Shown: one piece after another, positions 16,496-25,421 of the stretch | How the letters are laid out: the number at the start of each line of letters is the position of its first letter | Numbering within the stretch: position 1 is the first letter of the stretch | DNA from: Spirochaetales bacterium | GTDB taxonomy: Bacteria > Spirochaetota > Spirochaetia > DSM-27196 > Salinispiraceae | Reading direction: 5' to 3' | Assembly: GCA_009991955.1 (NCBI GenBank) | Contig: JAACWS010000011.1 | Coordinates: 21,751 to 85,750 of the forward strand | Length of the DNA stretch: 64,000 nt | Translations under genes and position numbers: made by a program | The notes under the pieces: generated by a model | The model's input: the letters and a program-made list of their open reading frames with translations, nothing else | Told to the model about the DNA's origin: nothing | Databases searched by the model: none

Positions 16496-18576
16496 AGTGT
16501 AATCTCCGCTAATCCTTCTACCCGTATATTATCTATAATTTCAGGAACCGATAATACTACTAAATCTGGAATATCTCGCTTTGTGCTTTCTTTGACTAAG
16601 GGGCGAACTGCCTCTTGGGTCAGGATAAGGGGGAAATAGCCCTGTTCTTGAACATTTTTCACGGTGTTTAGGACACTGTTTATATAGCGTCGGTGAACGT
16701 CCGGTTCTAAACCGGTAATAGGTCCCTTGGCGGTCTCGACTTTCGAGTCGAGAATCTGTTGTTCGAGGGTAGGATTCATTGTAATGACGTGGAGAACTTT
16801 CTCTTCGTCGACATAATTTAAGGTGATTTGTCGAGCCAAGCCCTGTCGAGCCTTTTCGGTAAGGTAACCGATATCTTTTGTCAGCTTTCCATAATCTGCA
16901 AGGCTTTCGAGAATAGAAACCATGTTACGGATACTTACCTGTTCTCGCAGCAGACTCTGGAGTACCTTCTGGACATCGCCAATTCCTAGTATCCCCTGCA
17001 CCTCGTCGACCACCGCAGGATAGTCTTTCTTTAGAGTGTCTAGAATTGCCTTTACTTCTTGCCGTCCCAGTATTTCGGAAGCATGTCGTTTGATGAGTTC
17101 GGTTAAGTGGGTCGCAATAATCGAGGGGGGATCGACAACGGTGAACCCTTCGCGCTCGGCGCGATCTCGATTTTCTTCATTTATCCACTTAGCCGGAAGT
17201 CCAAAAGCCGGGTCCGTCGTGCGCTCCCCGGGTATGTCTGATTGTACTCCACCGGGGTTAATCGAAAGGTACATTCCCATTCGAAGAGTTCCTTTTCCTA
17301 CCTCTACTCCCCGAATCTTCAGACAGTACTCCGCAGGATCCAGGCGCATATTGTCGATTATTCGAATACGTGGAACTACAAGCCCCAGGTCCAGGGCCGA
17401 CTCCCTTCGAATTTTTGTAATCCGCTCAAGAAGTTCGGCTCCCTTCTCTTTATCAACGAGCGAAATAAGGCCATATCCTAATTCGAGACTAATAGGATCC
17501 AAGGGTGCGATAGGACTAATTTCTTGGGGGGCCTCGGTCGTTTGGCCACCCCGGGCCTTTGCTGCCTGGTTGCTTCGGTCTTTTACGATTTCGTTCTTAC
17601 TCAAAATAAAGGCTAAGTATCCTGAAGCAATTGCCATTGGCAAAAGGATGTACCAAGGAAATCCCGGAAGAAAGGCGAGGACCAAAAGAAAGATTGCTGA
17701 AATCCAGTAGATTTTACCCTGTCGGCTGAACTGAGATGTTAAGTCCTTACCGAATGTAGCCTCAGAAACGCTTCGGGTTACAATGATACCTGTAGCCGTT
17801 GAAACCAAGAGGGCAGGAAACTGAGATATGAGCCCATCCCCGATAGTAAGAGAAATATAGGTATTTACAGCAACTTCGAGGCTTTCTCCATGTAATGTTA
17901 GCCCGACGATCATACCACCAATAATGTTTATTACGGTAATGAGAATTCCGACAGTGACATTTCCTTGTACAAATTTACTGGCACCATCCATCGCTCCGTA
18001 GAAGTCCGCTTCCCGTTGAAGGTCCCTTTTCCTTTGACTTGCTTCGGTTTCGCTCAGCAGTCCGCTGGAATATTCCGAATCGATGGCCATTTGTTTTCCA
18101 GGCATTGCATCGAGGGTAAAGCGGGCAGCAACTTCGGCAACTCGGGTCGCACCCTTGGTAATTACCAAAAACTGCACCGCTATAACGATTATGTAGATAA
18201 CCACCCCAATAACAAGACCCTCGGTTCCTTCGGTTCCTACGACGAATCGGCCAAAACTTCGTACCAGGCGGCCATCAAAATCGGCTCCCTGGGCCAAAAT
18301 TAGTCGTGTCGACGAAACATTCAAGGCGAGACTAAAGACCGTAGAAATAAGGAGTATCGTAGGAAAGATCGAAAAATCCAGGGCCCTACTGGTGTATAAA
18401 ACGATGAGCATTATAAGAAGGGTCGAAATCAGGTTAAAGGCCTGAAAAAGGTCGAGGAGTACAGTGGGCAAAGGAATGATGAGCATCATGACAATTACAA
18501 TGACACCGGCTGCGACCAGAACGTCGCTTCGCTCTTTCGTAAAATTAGCGGCCATCGCTTGGGTAATATCTGCCAT
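16492..18576 (-). CDS. flhA: Flagellar type III export gate protein FlhA
   Basis: Integral membrane export-gate subunit. 694 residues: about eight N-terminal transmembrane helices (20-330) containing the conserved cytoplasmic loop near FTLDAMPGKQMAIDSEYSSG, then a soluble C-terminal domain (360-694) that docks chaperone-substrate complexes. It overlaps flhF by 4 nt and shares one base with flhB. No truncation seen. Confidence 0.97.
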   Translation of the reverse strand: MADITQAMAANFTKERSDVLVAAGVIVIVMMLIIPLPTVLLDLFQAFNLISTLLIMLIVLYTSRALDFSIFPTILLISTVFSLALNVSSTRLILAQGADFDGRLVRSFGRFVVGTEGTEGLVIGVVIYIIVIAVQFLVITKGATRVAEVAARFTLDAMPGKQMAIDSEYSSGLLSETEASQRKRDLQREADFYGAMDGASKFVQGNVTVGILITVINIIGGMIVGLTLHGESLEVAVNTYISLTIGDGLISQFPALLVSTATGIIVTRSVSEATFGKDLTSQFSRQGKIYWISAIFLLVLAFLPGFPWYILLPMAIASGYLAFILSKNEIVKDRSNQAAKARGGQTTEAPQEISPIAPLDPISLELGYGLISLVDKEKGAELLERITKIRRESALDLGLVVPRIRIIDNMRLDPAEYCLKIRGVEVGKGTLRMGMYLSINPGGVQSDIPGERTTDPAFGLPAKWINEENRDRAEREGFTVVDPPSIIATHLTELIKRHASEILGRQEVKAILDTLKKDYPAVVDEVQGILGIGDVQKVLQSLLREQVSIRNMVSILESLADYGKLTKDIGYLTEKARQGLARQITLNYVDEEKVLHVITMNPTLEQQILDSKVETAKGPITGLEPDVHRRYINSVLNTVKNVQEQGYFPLILTQEAVRPLVKESTKRDIPDLVVLSVPEIIDNIRVEGLAEITL

Positions 18577-19712
18577 TATCCGACCTCCTTTCTGCCTTTA
18601 TTCATCCGGTAAATTTCTTTGAATACGGTGACTACTGCTTCGTAGTATTGCTCGGGTATGGTATCGCCTAATTCGACCTCGGCGTAGAGGGCTCGAGCAA
18701 GGGGCCTGTTTTCTATAACTGGAACGTCGTTTTCAAAGGCGATTTGTTTGATTCGTTGGGCTAGGGTATCAACTCCCTTGGCAACAACCGTTGGTGCGGT
18801 CATCGCCTGGGCCTTATAGGCGAGAGCCACGGCGTAGTGAGTAGGGTTGGTAATAATTACGTCGGCTTTTGGTACTTCGCGCATGATGTTTTGGGACAAG
18901 ATCTCCCTCATCCTCTGGCGCATTCGATTTTTGATCATCGGGTCGCCTTCGTAGTTTTTACGTTCTTCTTTTATTTCTTGTTTCGACATTTTCAAGGTTT
19001 CAAGGTGTTGCCGCCGTTGAAACCAGTAGTCAACAAGGGACAAAACGAGGAGGATAATGGTTGTTTCGATAACCATTGCAAAGGATATTTCGGCAACCAA
19101 ACCAAATCCCCGCATATATCCAATTTTCATTGCGTTCATGAGTTCTGGAAGCCGCCCTTGGATGTTCAAGTAGGCGACCGCTCCAATGATGATAATTTTT
19201 CCTAAGGATTTGAAGAGATTATAGAGGGCTTCGGTCGAAAAAAGTGCCCGTTGAAAAAACTTAACAAAATTTGGTGCAATCCGCTTGAAGTCGGGAACCA
19301 AAGGTTTGGTGGTAAAGAGAAATCCCACCTGGAATACATTGCCGATAATGGCGGCAATTACTACAACCGCAAAGACAGGCCATAACAAACGGAAGAAATA
19401 CTCGTAGAATCCTCGAGCAACCACACCACTTGTTACAGGATCTACTTGGGTAGACAACACTAAGTAGTAGGTGAGCATTTGGCCCATAGTCTCTAAAAAA
19501 CCCTGGCCTATAACTGCAAAGGTTATAACGGCGAAAAGAAGTACGATAGCCGAAGTGACATCGGGACTTTTTGCAACCTTGCCTTCCTCTCGGGCTTTCC
19601 GAATTTTGTGTTCGGTAGGATCCTCGGTACGTCCTTCTTCTTCGGCTGCAAACCACTGGGTACCCATCGAATCCAAAAGAAGTAGGAGTTCATCCCTAGC
19701 TACCAAGGTCAT
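18576..19712 (-). CDS. flhB: Flagellar export switch protein FlhB
   Basis: Membrane protein that switches export specificity from hook/rod to filament substrates. The N-terminus shows WFAAEEEGRTEDPTEHKIRK, there are four transmembrane segments (about 52-230), and the cytoplasmic domain contains the autocleavage site NPTH at 289-292 (DVIITNPTHYAVALAYK). Length 378 aa is typical. It overlaps fliR by 4 nt. An intact NPTH predicts a normal specificity switch, relevant to the unusual control features seen upstream of fliK. Confidence 0.97.
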   Translation of the reverse strand: MTLVARDELLLLLDSMGTQWFAAEEEGRTEDPTEHKIRKAREEGKVAKSPDVTSAIVLLFAVITFAVIGQGFLETMGQMLTYYLVLSTQVDPVTSGVVARGFYEYFFRLLWPVFAVVVIAAIIGNVFQVGFLFTTKPLVPDFKRIAPNFVKFFQRALFSTEALYNLFKSLGKIIIIGAVAYLNIQGRLPELMNAMKIGYMRGFGLVAEISFAMVIETTIILLVLSLVDYWFQRRQHLETLKMSKQEIKEERKNYEGDPMIKNRMRQRMREILSQNIMREVPKADVIITNPTHYAVALAYKAQAMTAPTVVAKGVDTLAQRIKQIAFENDVPVIENRPLARALYAEVELGDTIPEQYYEAVVTVFKEIYRMNKGRKEVG

Positions 19713-20494
19713 GGCGTAGCCCCCTGAATTTTTAGCAGGAAGGATGCTTCTACGAAGGCCTGTTCAATAAGCCCTATAAAACTCTCTAAAATGAGTGGCA
19801 TAACCAAAATAAGTACCACGAAGGCAACGGTAATACTAATAGGAAATCCCAGCATAAGAAGATTCATTTGAGGTGCAGCTTTTGCTAAAAGTCCCATCGA
19901 GAGGGATACAAGGAAAAGGGTACCGATTATAGGAAATGCCAGAACTAAAGCTTGCTGAAACAGGACGCCCATTGCTCCAATGAAGAAACTCAGCCACTGC
20001 TCGCCGGCACTGGCGATCTGGTACGCGGAAATTGTCCGGAAGGAATATTGAACCCCCCCAAGGAAGGTTTTCTGTAATCCTCCCGAGGTAAGAAAGAGGA
20101 ACATCGCCCCCAGGTTGAAATATTGGCCCAACAGGGGTAACTCTTCTTGGGACATCGGGTCAAAAACCATCGAGGCAGAAAAACCCATTTGCATGGAGAA
20201 AAACTGTCCTGCGGTCTGAAAAGCTGCATAGACAATCTGAATTACAAACCCATAAATAAGGCCGATAAAAACCTCACCGACGACAAGAAGCAGATACATG
20301 AGCGCAACGTCGGGGACCGGGTACATTTGAGTAACCGGAAAGACAACAAAGGTAACCAAGAGGGTAAAACCAGCCCTTGCGGCCCCAGGTATAGCTGCAG
20401 AACTAAGGAGAGGGGCCACCGAGGCAAGAGCAAATACCCGAGAAAAAATGAGAAAAAAAGTTGGGGCATTCGCTACCAGGTCAGACCAGAACAC
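19709..20494 (-). CDS. fliR: Flagellar export apparatus protein FliR
   Basis: Integral membrane component of the FliPQR export gate, 261 residues with about six transmembrane helices. The stretch QTAGQFFSMQMGFSASMVFD and the following region are typical for FliR/SpaR proteins. It lies in the conserved order fliP-fliQ-fliR-flhB and overlaps flhB by 4 nt. Confidence 0.95.
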   Translation of the reverse strand: MFWSDLVANAPTFFLIFSRVFALASVAPLLSSAAIPGAARAGFTLLVTFVVFPVTQMYPVPDVALMYLLLVVGEVFIGLIYGFVIQIVYAAFQTAGQFFSMQMGFSASMVFDPMSQEELPLLGQYFNLGAMFLFLTSGGLQKTFLGGVQYSFRTISAYQIASAGEQWLSFFIGAMGVLFQQALVLAFPIIGTLFLVSLSMGLLAKAAPQMNLLMLGFPISITVAFVVLILVMPLILESFIGLIEQAFVEASFLLKIQGATP

Positions 20495-20507
20495 AAGAAC
20501 TCCTTTT

Positions 20508-20777
20508 TTACCTTACCATCTGGGGTATTTGGTTGAACAATGCAACGGTATAGTTCGCTAAGGTTCCCAGCATCCAAGGACCAAAGAACATAAGGGCAAT
20601 AAGAATTGCTGCTATTTTTGGGACGAAAGTAAGGGTCTGTTCCTGAATCGAGGTGGTTGCCTGAAAAATCGATACTATGAGTCCAACAACCATACCAATG
20701 AGGAGAAGGGGTGCCGAAAGTATGAGCACCTGGAAAATACTTGTTCTCAATAAAGTAACTGCGTAGCCTGCGTCCAC
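20508..20777 (-). CDS. fliQ: Flagellar export apparatus protein FliQ
   Basis: 89-residue double-spanning membrane protein of the export gate. Both helices are clear (ILSAPLLLIGMVVGLIVSIF and AAILIALMFFGPWMLG), joined by the conserved loop QATTSIQEQTLTFVPK. It sits between fliP and fliR with short gaps. Confidence 0.96.
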   Translation of the reverse strand: MDAGYAVTLLRTSIFQVLILSAPLLLIGMVVGLIVSIFQATTSIQEQTLTFVPKIAAILIALMFFGPWMLGTLANYTVALFNQIPQMVR

Positions 20778-20787
20778 CTACTTCCTC

Positions 20788-21606
20788 CTATAAAAAACTG
20801 GCAACAAGTTGCTGGGTAAGCAACGTCCATCCATCGACCATAACAAAGAGTATGAGTTTAAAGGGCATACTAATCATAACCGGCGGTAACATAATCATTC
20901 CCATCGACATAAGCACGCTGGAAACAACCATGTCGATGATGATAAAAGGTATAAACAGCAATATTCCAATCTTAAAAGAGACGGTCATTTCGTGAAGCAC
21001 AAAGGCTGGTATGAGCACATGGGTTGGTACCTGGGAAAGGTTTTCGGGCCTTGGTAGCTCGGACATTCGCATAAACAGCCGTATACTATCGGGGCTATTG
21101 GTCATTTGTCGGTACATGAATACCCGCATTTCGCTCTCAAAGCGACTGTAGGCCTCTTGGACACCAATTTCTTCCCGGGCCATAGGTTCGTAGGCATTTG
21201 TGTATACCCGATCGAGGGTTGGCCACATGATAAAAATTGTCAGAAAAAGAGCAATACCCATAAGGACCTGAGTAGGCGGTACCGACTGGAGCGATAATGC
21301 CCGCCGCACGAAGTCAAAAACAATAGCGATCCGCAGAAAGCTGGTCATGAGAAGAATGATCGATGGGGCTAAGGAAAGAACTCCAAGAATGAGGAGCAAT
21401 TGTACAGATAGAGCTACTTCTTCACCGTTCTGGGGTTGGCGTACGTCCAAATTCAGGAAGGGAAAGAGGACTTCTTCCCCACCCTGCAAAAATTCTGCTG
21501 GTGGGACGATTGAAGGTATCTCTTGGGTATGGAGTTGCGGAGATAAAAGGGTGAAGAAAAACCCAGCGAGAAGGATAAAATAGAGACGACTCCTTACTTT
21601 TACCAT
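20788..21606 (-). CDS. fliP: Flagellar export apparatus protein FliP
   Basis: Core of the FliPQR export gate, 272 residues. It has a cleavable-type signal sequence (MVKVRSRLYFILLAGFFFTL, then LSPQLHT) as FliP often has, a periplasmic stretch, and four transmembrane helices with the conserved segment PPTQVLMGIALFLTIFIMWP. It overlaps the end of fliO by 7 nt. Confidence 0.97.
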   Translation of the reverse strand: MVKVRSRLYFILLAGFFFTLLSPQLHTQEIPSIVPPAEFLQGGEEVLFPFLNLDVRQPQNGEEVALSVQLLLILGVLSLAPSIILLMTSFLRIAIVFDFVRRALSLQSVPPTQVLMGIALFLTIFIMWPTLDRVYTNAYEPMAREEIGVQEAYSRFESEMRVFMYRQMTNSPDSIRLFMRMSELPRPENLSQVPTHVLIPAFVLHEMTVSFKIGILLFIPFIIIDMVVSSVLMSMGMIMLPPVMISMPFKLILFVMVDGWTLLTQQLVASFL

Positions 21607-22274
21607 TTTCTCAAGCGCTCCCGCTGATTGTGTAAAAAATCAAAGCCCTGGTTCGTTGTTGAGGTCTCGGCCGAACGGGCGTCTGGGCCAGTAGCCTGCC
21701 TTCCTACCAAATCGTGTAGAAGCGAACTAAAGGTTTTGGCCGGGCGTTCACCCTTAGCGCCGAGGGCAACCTGAATAGCTTGAAGGGTCTCGGTATCGTC
21801 GATCTCTGATAGCAGGTTCACCGAAGAATCGGTCCCCCCAATCATAAAGACCCTTTCGCCAACTTGTATTAGATAGAGCGACCGGGTTCCACCGAGACCG
21901 ATTTGGTCTCGGATTTTCAAAATTGACTCGTCGTCGGAAGTGCCTAGTTTTCGGGTTTTTTTGATAAACCAAAAGAGACCGTAGATAGAAGCAAGGACCC
22001 CTGCCAAGACCAGGAGCATTCGAACGAGGTCACCAACACCTAAGACCTGAACGGGCCCAGATTCGACTGAGATCGCTTCTACGACATCTTGGTCGGCAAA
22101 GGTGAGTAAATTTTCATCGGCGGGTTGATAGTCGAGACTACCTGCGTCGGTTCTTTGGGCGAGCGCCCCAGTTGTAGTATCAGGACCTTGCGCATCCTGA
22201 GCTAACACCGCGTCCGAGGCTCCCACACCCCAGAACAAAACCAACGCAAGTACAATACTTGCGAAGTTTTTCAG
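21600..22274 (-). CDS. fliO: Flagellar biosynthesis protein FliO (probable CTG start)
   Basis: Membrane protein that assists FliP assembly. From the CTG at 22274 the product (224 aa) starts (M)KNFASIVLALVLFWGVGASD with VLAQ, a good signal peptide. A strong AGGGAGGGG lies 3 to 4 nt upstream. The nearest alternative, TTG at 22244, would cut the signal peptide in half and has no ribosome-binding site. Mature part: a periplasmic region, a transmembrane helix (MLLVLAGVLASIYGLFWFI) and a cytoplasmic FliO/FliZ domain (SILKIRDQIGLGGTRSLYLI, VFMIGGTDSSVNLLSEI). It is followed by fliP with overlap. Confidence 0.85.
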   Translation of the reverse strand: MKNFASIVLALVLFWGVGASDAVLAQDAQGPDTTTGALAQRTDAGSLDYQPADENLLTFADQDVVEAISVESGPVQVLGVGDLVRMLLVLAGVLASIYGLFWFIKKTRKLGTSDDESILKIRDQIGLGGTRSLYLIQVGERVFMIGGTDSSVNLLSEIDDTETLQAIQVALGAKGERPAKTFSSLLHDLVGRQATGPDARSAETSTTNQGFDFLHNQRERLRKW

Positions 22275-22295
22275 TGTCCCCTCCCTTTCACTACC

Positions 22296-22326
22296 CTAAT
22301 AATCGGATCTGCAGTCCTCTTATTAG
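22296..22326. repeat. Inverted repeat between fliY and fliO
   Basis: CTAATAA (22296-22302) and TTATTAG (22320-22326) are perfect 7-bp arms around a 17-nt spacer that itself contains CTGCAG with flanking GGA/TCC bases. It lies 12 nt after the fliY stop codon and upstream of the fliO ribosome-binding site. No U-tract follows, so a processing or stability hairpin, or an operator, is more likely than a terminator. Confidence 0.5.
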
Positions 22327-22337
22327 ATGCCTCTATT

Positions 22338-23513
22338 CTACGTCATATTGTTCATTCTTTCCAGTGGAGAAATGATTTCTGTGACCCGAACTCCAAAGTT
22401 TTCGTCAATAACTACTACTTCTCCCCGGGCAATGAGCTTATGATTGACCAAAATGTCTACAGGCTCACCTGCGAGCTTGTCCAATTCGATAATTGTCCCT
22501 TCACCCATTCCCAAAATATCTTTGATAAGGCGTTTTGTGCGACCTAATTCTACGGTCATTTCCATGTAGACGTCCATGAGGAGGCCTATATTTCCTTGTT
22601 CAGAAGCGTGTCCGCCCCCTTGAGCAAAACTTGGAAACTGAACTGATTGAACCGATGTATTGTAGCCACCACCCATTTGTCCACCCCCGGGCATTCCTCC
22701 AGCCATACCACCGGCCATACCGTTTCCAAACCCCTGACCCATATTACCGCCACCAGATCCGCCCATGCCTGGGACGCCTAAGTCGCCAAATCCCCCCATG
22801 TCGGGCATGCCTTGATTTTGGCGGCTCATAGCCTGGGAAAGGGGATCACTGCCACCCATTCCCCCGCCGCTTGAGCCCCCACCGAACATCTTTGCTACTG
22901 CAGGTACTTCGTAGTATTCGACCAGGGTTCCGGCACTGGCACCGTCTATTGTTACTTGGTATTCGAGACGAAGAAACTTCGAGCCCCTGACTGCGGGCTT
23001 ACTACTAAACTGTTCAGCCTCTGAAGGAGAAGACATTACGTTCTTGCCTGTACCGTCCGAGAGGGCGGTGATTACTGGGCCGTTTAAGTTCGAAAAGGCT
23101 TCCTGGAGGGCATTCATAGCTGCGTCGTCTAACTCAATGCCATCCAATCCCATCATTGGCCCGGCGATAGCGAGGGCAGTATCGGTGCTCACGAGATAGC
23201 CGTGGCTACCTTCCATTCCATTTTCGAAATCGAGATGGATTTGCACACCTTCGTCTCCGATAGCTGAGGTCAGTTCGCCCTTCGGAACCTGAGAGGCTTC
23301 GGGAAAGCCAATCGTAACCGACTTGCCGAGGAGCATAGCAAAATTTGAACCTTGGGTATCTAAGGTTCCTTCAATGATCGAGGTAAGTTGCTGAATCTGG
23401 GAGTCTGTAAGTCCGTCGCTCCCTACCGGCTTAGGTTCGTCTAAGTCCATTCCTCCGGTACCCTGTAATAGGGCGTCAATTTCATCTTGAGACAGGGATC
23501 CATCACTCATCAC
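22338..23513 (-). CDS. fliY: Flagellar motor switch protein FliY (FliN family, CheC-like region)
   Basis: C-ring switch component. 391 residues: an N-terminal peptide LSQDEIDALLQG (7-18) like the FliM CheY-P-binding motif, a CheC-like region (about 35-205) whose phosphatase motif looks degenerate (NALQEAFSNLNG), an unusual Gly/Met-rich linker (about 211-303), and a C-terminal FliN/SpoA domain (308-385; MDVYMEMTVELGRTKRLIKD). It follows fliM by 37 nt. Whether it can dephosphorylate CheY is doubtful from the motif. Confidence 0.94.
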   Translation of the reverse strand: MMSDGSLSQDEIDALLQGTGGMDLDEPKPVGSDGLTDSQIQQLTSIIEGTLDTQGSNFAMLLGKSVTIGFPEASQVPKGELTSAIGDEGVQIHLDFENGMEGSHGYLVSTDTALAIAGPMMGLDGIELDDAAMNALQEAFSNLNGPVITALSDGTGKNVMSSPSEAEQFSSKPAVRGSKFLRLEYQVTIDGASAGTLVEYYEVPAVAKMFGGGSSGGGMGGSDPLSQAMSRQNQGMPDMGGFGDLGVPGMGGSGGGNMGQGFGNGMAGGMAGGMPGGGQMGGGYNTSVQSVQFPSFAQGGGHASEQGNIGLLMDVYMEMTVELGRTKRLIKDILGMGEGTIIELDKLAGEPVDILVNHKLIARGEVVVIDENFGVRVTEIISPLERMNNMT

Positions 23514-23550
23514 TTACTCCTTACACGCCATGGTCAAACAGTCCGAAGAC

Positions 23551-24582
23551 TTATTCGTCTATTTCGGCAGCCAATTCTTCAAACTCTTCTACATCATTAT
23601 CGCCAAGCTGGCGAACAATCTGAACCGCCAACTTTTTCCCGACTTGTCCTGGTTTGCACAAGAATTTGGTTTGGTTCCCCACGTTGAGAGACATGGGGTC
23701 GCTTATTCGGACACTACTCAAACGAATAATATCCCCCGCCTGAACGGAAAGAACCTCTCTCATCGTTAGGTTCATACGTCCAATCTCTGCAACCATATCG
23801 ACTTCGATTGTTGACAGTCGTTCCCGGAGGATATTGAGGTTCTCGGTGGTTGTGCCCCTGCGGACCGAGGAATACCAGTACTGGGCAGACAATTTGGAAA
23901 TTATCGGTTCAATAGTTAGGTAAGGAATACAGAAATTCATCATTCCTTCGACTTCGCCAACCTTCGTCTCTAGGGTAACTAACACAACCATTTCGGTTGG
24001 AGGTACTATTTGGGCAAACTGAGGATTGGTCTCAATGGTCCCAAGTCGGGGGCGAAGGTCAATCACTTGGCTCCATGCCTCGCGCATATTTCCTAAGATT
24101 CTTACGATTATACCTTCCATTACCGAACCTTCGATGTCCGTGAGTTCTCGGGTGACTTTCGTACCCTCTCCCTTTCCTCCAAAAAGTCGGTCGATAACTG
24201 AAAAGGTAATAGCCGGATCTATTTCTAATATTGCCGAACCCTTCAGAGGATCCATGTTAATAACGGCCATAGTGGTAGGGTTAGGAATTGAACGGATGAA
24301 CTCTTCGTAGGTAAGCTGGTCAACGCTCGCCACGTGAACCTGGACTAAACTACGGAGCTGGGCCGACAAAGAGGTGGTTGTAAGTCGGGCGAAGGTTTCA
24401 TGCATGATAGAAACCGTACGAATTTGTTCCTTGGAGAACTTATCCGGCCGTTTAAAGTCATAAATTTTTATTTTTCGGTTTGAGCTCTCGCTCTGGGCAG
24501 AAACATCTTCAGTTTCTATATCCCCAGACGAAATTGCTGTGAGTAATTGGTCAATTTCGTCTTGAGATAGTACTTCAGTCAT
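23551..24582 (-). CDS. fliM: Flagellar motor switch protein FliM
   Basis: C-ring protein that binds CheY-P and controls rotation. 343 residues with the N-terminal CheY-binding motif LSQDEIDQLL (5-14), the middle domain (about 45-240; IRTVSIMHETFARLTTTSLS, VDQLTYEEFIRSIPNPTTMA) and a C-terminal SpoA domain ending FEELAAEIDE. Preceded by fliL (72-nt gap) and followed by fliY. Confidence 0.97.
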   Translation of the reverse strand: MTEVLSQDEIDQLLTAISSGDIETEDVSAQSESSNRKIKIYDFKRPDKFSKEQIRTVSIMHETFARLTTTSLSAQLRSLVQVHVASVDQLTYEEFIRSIPNPTTMAVINMDPLKGSAILEIDPAITFSVIDRLFGGKGEGTKVTRELTDIEGSVMEGIIVRILGNMREAWSQVIDLRPRLGTIETNPQFAQIVPPTEMVVLVTLETKVGEVEGMMNFCIPYLTIEPIISKLSAQYWYSSVRRGTTTENLNILRERLSTIEVDMVAEIGRMNLTMREVLSVQAGDIIRLSSVRISDPMSLNVGNQTKFLCKPGQVGKKLAVQIVRQLGDNDVEEFEELAAEIDE

Positions 24583-24654
24583 CTCGTTCGGCCCTCCCTG
24601 CTATCATGGTTGCATACCTGATAGGGATTTTCAAGCATACGACTTTCATTCTAT

Positions 24655-25212
24655 TTAGAAGTTGAGAATCTGAAAGTTCGTAAACCGTACTTCTTTGATG
24701 TCTCGAGTCATAATTTGGTTTACCAAGGCCCTGACCCTACTTCGAATTTCTTCTCGGTTATTTGCGTTAAGCAAGTACGCTGCATTTTGGCTACTAAACC
24801 AAAGAAGTATTTGGTCGGTGAGCTGGACTCTACGGCCTATGATTTCGTTTACCGTGACACTATCTCCAGCATCGTACCCGAGCTGAATATTAACGACATA
24901 AGTGTTTCGGACTTCGTCGGCGGTAACCCCACGAAACTCTTCCATGTCAAAGAATTCGTAAACCGGAAGATTCTCTCGATAATCCTCGGTGACATCGGTT
25001 CGATTTGCATTACTCGTTCCAGTACCCAGGATGTTAAGGGTAATTACCACGATTGTAACAACAAAGATTATCATTCCCAGGACTATTGCAGCCCACTTCA
25101 AGATCTGAATGACAATCGCAGGCATGAAACCTACTCTTTTTTTTCCACCCTCGGAGGCACCGGAATCACCTCCACCTACATCCTCATCACCTTCAAGAAA
25201 ATCATCTGACAT
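24655..25212 (-). CDS. fliL: Flagellar basal-body associated protein FliL
   Basis: Inner-membrane protein that associates with stators around the basal body. 185 residues: an acidic Gly-rich cytoplasmic start, one transmembrane helix (about 36-60), and a periplasmic domain (YVVNIQLGYDAGDSVTVNEI ... RDIKEVRFTNFQILNF). The 209-nt gap before it, towards motB, holds a candidate sigma-28 promoter and two inverted repeats. Confidence 0.94.
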   Translation of the reverse strand: MSDDFLEGDEDVGGGDSGASEGGKKRVGFMPAIVIQILKWAAIVLGMIIFVVTIVVITLNILGTGTSNANRTDVTEDYRENLPVYEFFDMEEFRGVTADEVRNTYVVNIQLGYDAGDSVTVNEIIGRRVQLTDQILLWFSSQNAAYLLNANNREEIRSRVRALVNQIMTRDIKEVRFTNFQILNF

Positions 25213-25282
25213 AGGGTGCTCCTTCTAAACCGAGTTAGGATATGGGGAACCACTAGACCCTCTTCTTAATAGGCTCAGGCGC

Positions 25283-25308
25283 TTGGTCCATTGGGGTGCA
25301 AGGACCAA
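25283..25308. repeat. Inverted repeat in the motB-fliL gap, fliL-proximal
   Basis: TTGGTCC (25283-25289) and GGACCAA (25302-25308) form perfect 7-bp arms with a 12-nt loop, in the untranslated leader upstream of fliL. No U-tract follows it in the direction of transcription. Confidence 0.55.
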
Positions 25309-25360
25309 TTCAGCCAAAAAAAGGGTTATAGAGTTTCCCATTGGATACTATCATAGTTTT

Positions 25361-25380
25361 AGACCCCATTCTAGGGGTCT
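25361..25380. repeat. Inverted repeat in the motB-fliL gap, motB-proximal
   Basis: AGACCCC (25361-25367) and GGGGTCT (25374-25380) form a perfect 7-bp GC-rich stem with a 6-nt loop. It lacks a U-tract, so it is not a classical terminator. If transcription starts from the sigma-28-like site just upstream, this hairpin would form the extreme 5' end of the fliL mRNA. Confidence 0.55.
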
Positions 25381-25387
25381 CCTTAAT

Positions 25388-25414
25388 GTATCGGATATTT
25401 TGAAGGAGGTATTA
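25388..25414 (-). promoter_or_regulatory. Candidate sigma-28 promoter upstream of fliL
   Basis: On the minus strand TAAT, 15 nt, TCCGATAC resembles the sigma-28 consensus TAAA-N15-GCCGATAA (3/4 and 6/8 matches, exact spacing). It lies between motB and fliL, which would give fliL, fliM, fliY and downstream genes a second entry point. Prediction by eye only. Confidence 0.3.
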
Positions 25415-25421
25415 GGAAATT

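Noticed and set aside
25361..25380. Hairpin after motB as a Rho-independent terminator
   Set aside because: The stem is good, but the sequence after it on the transcribed strand is A-rich, not U-rich.
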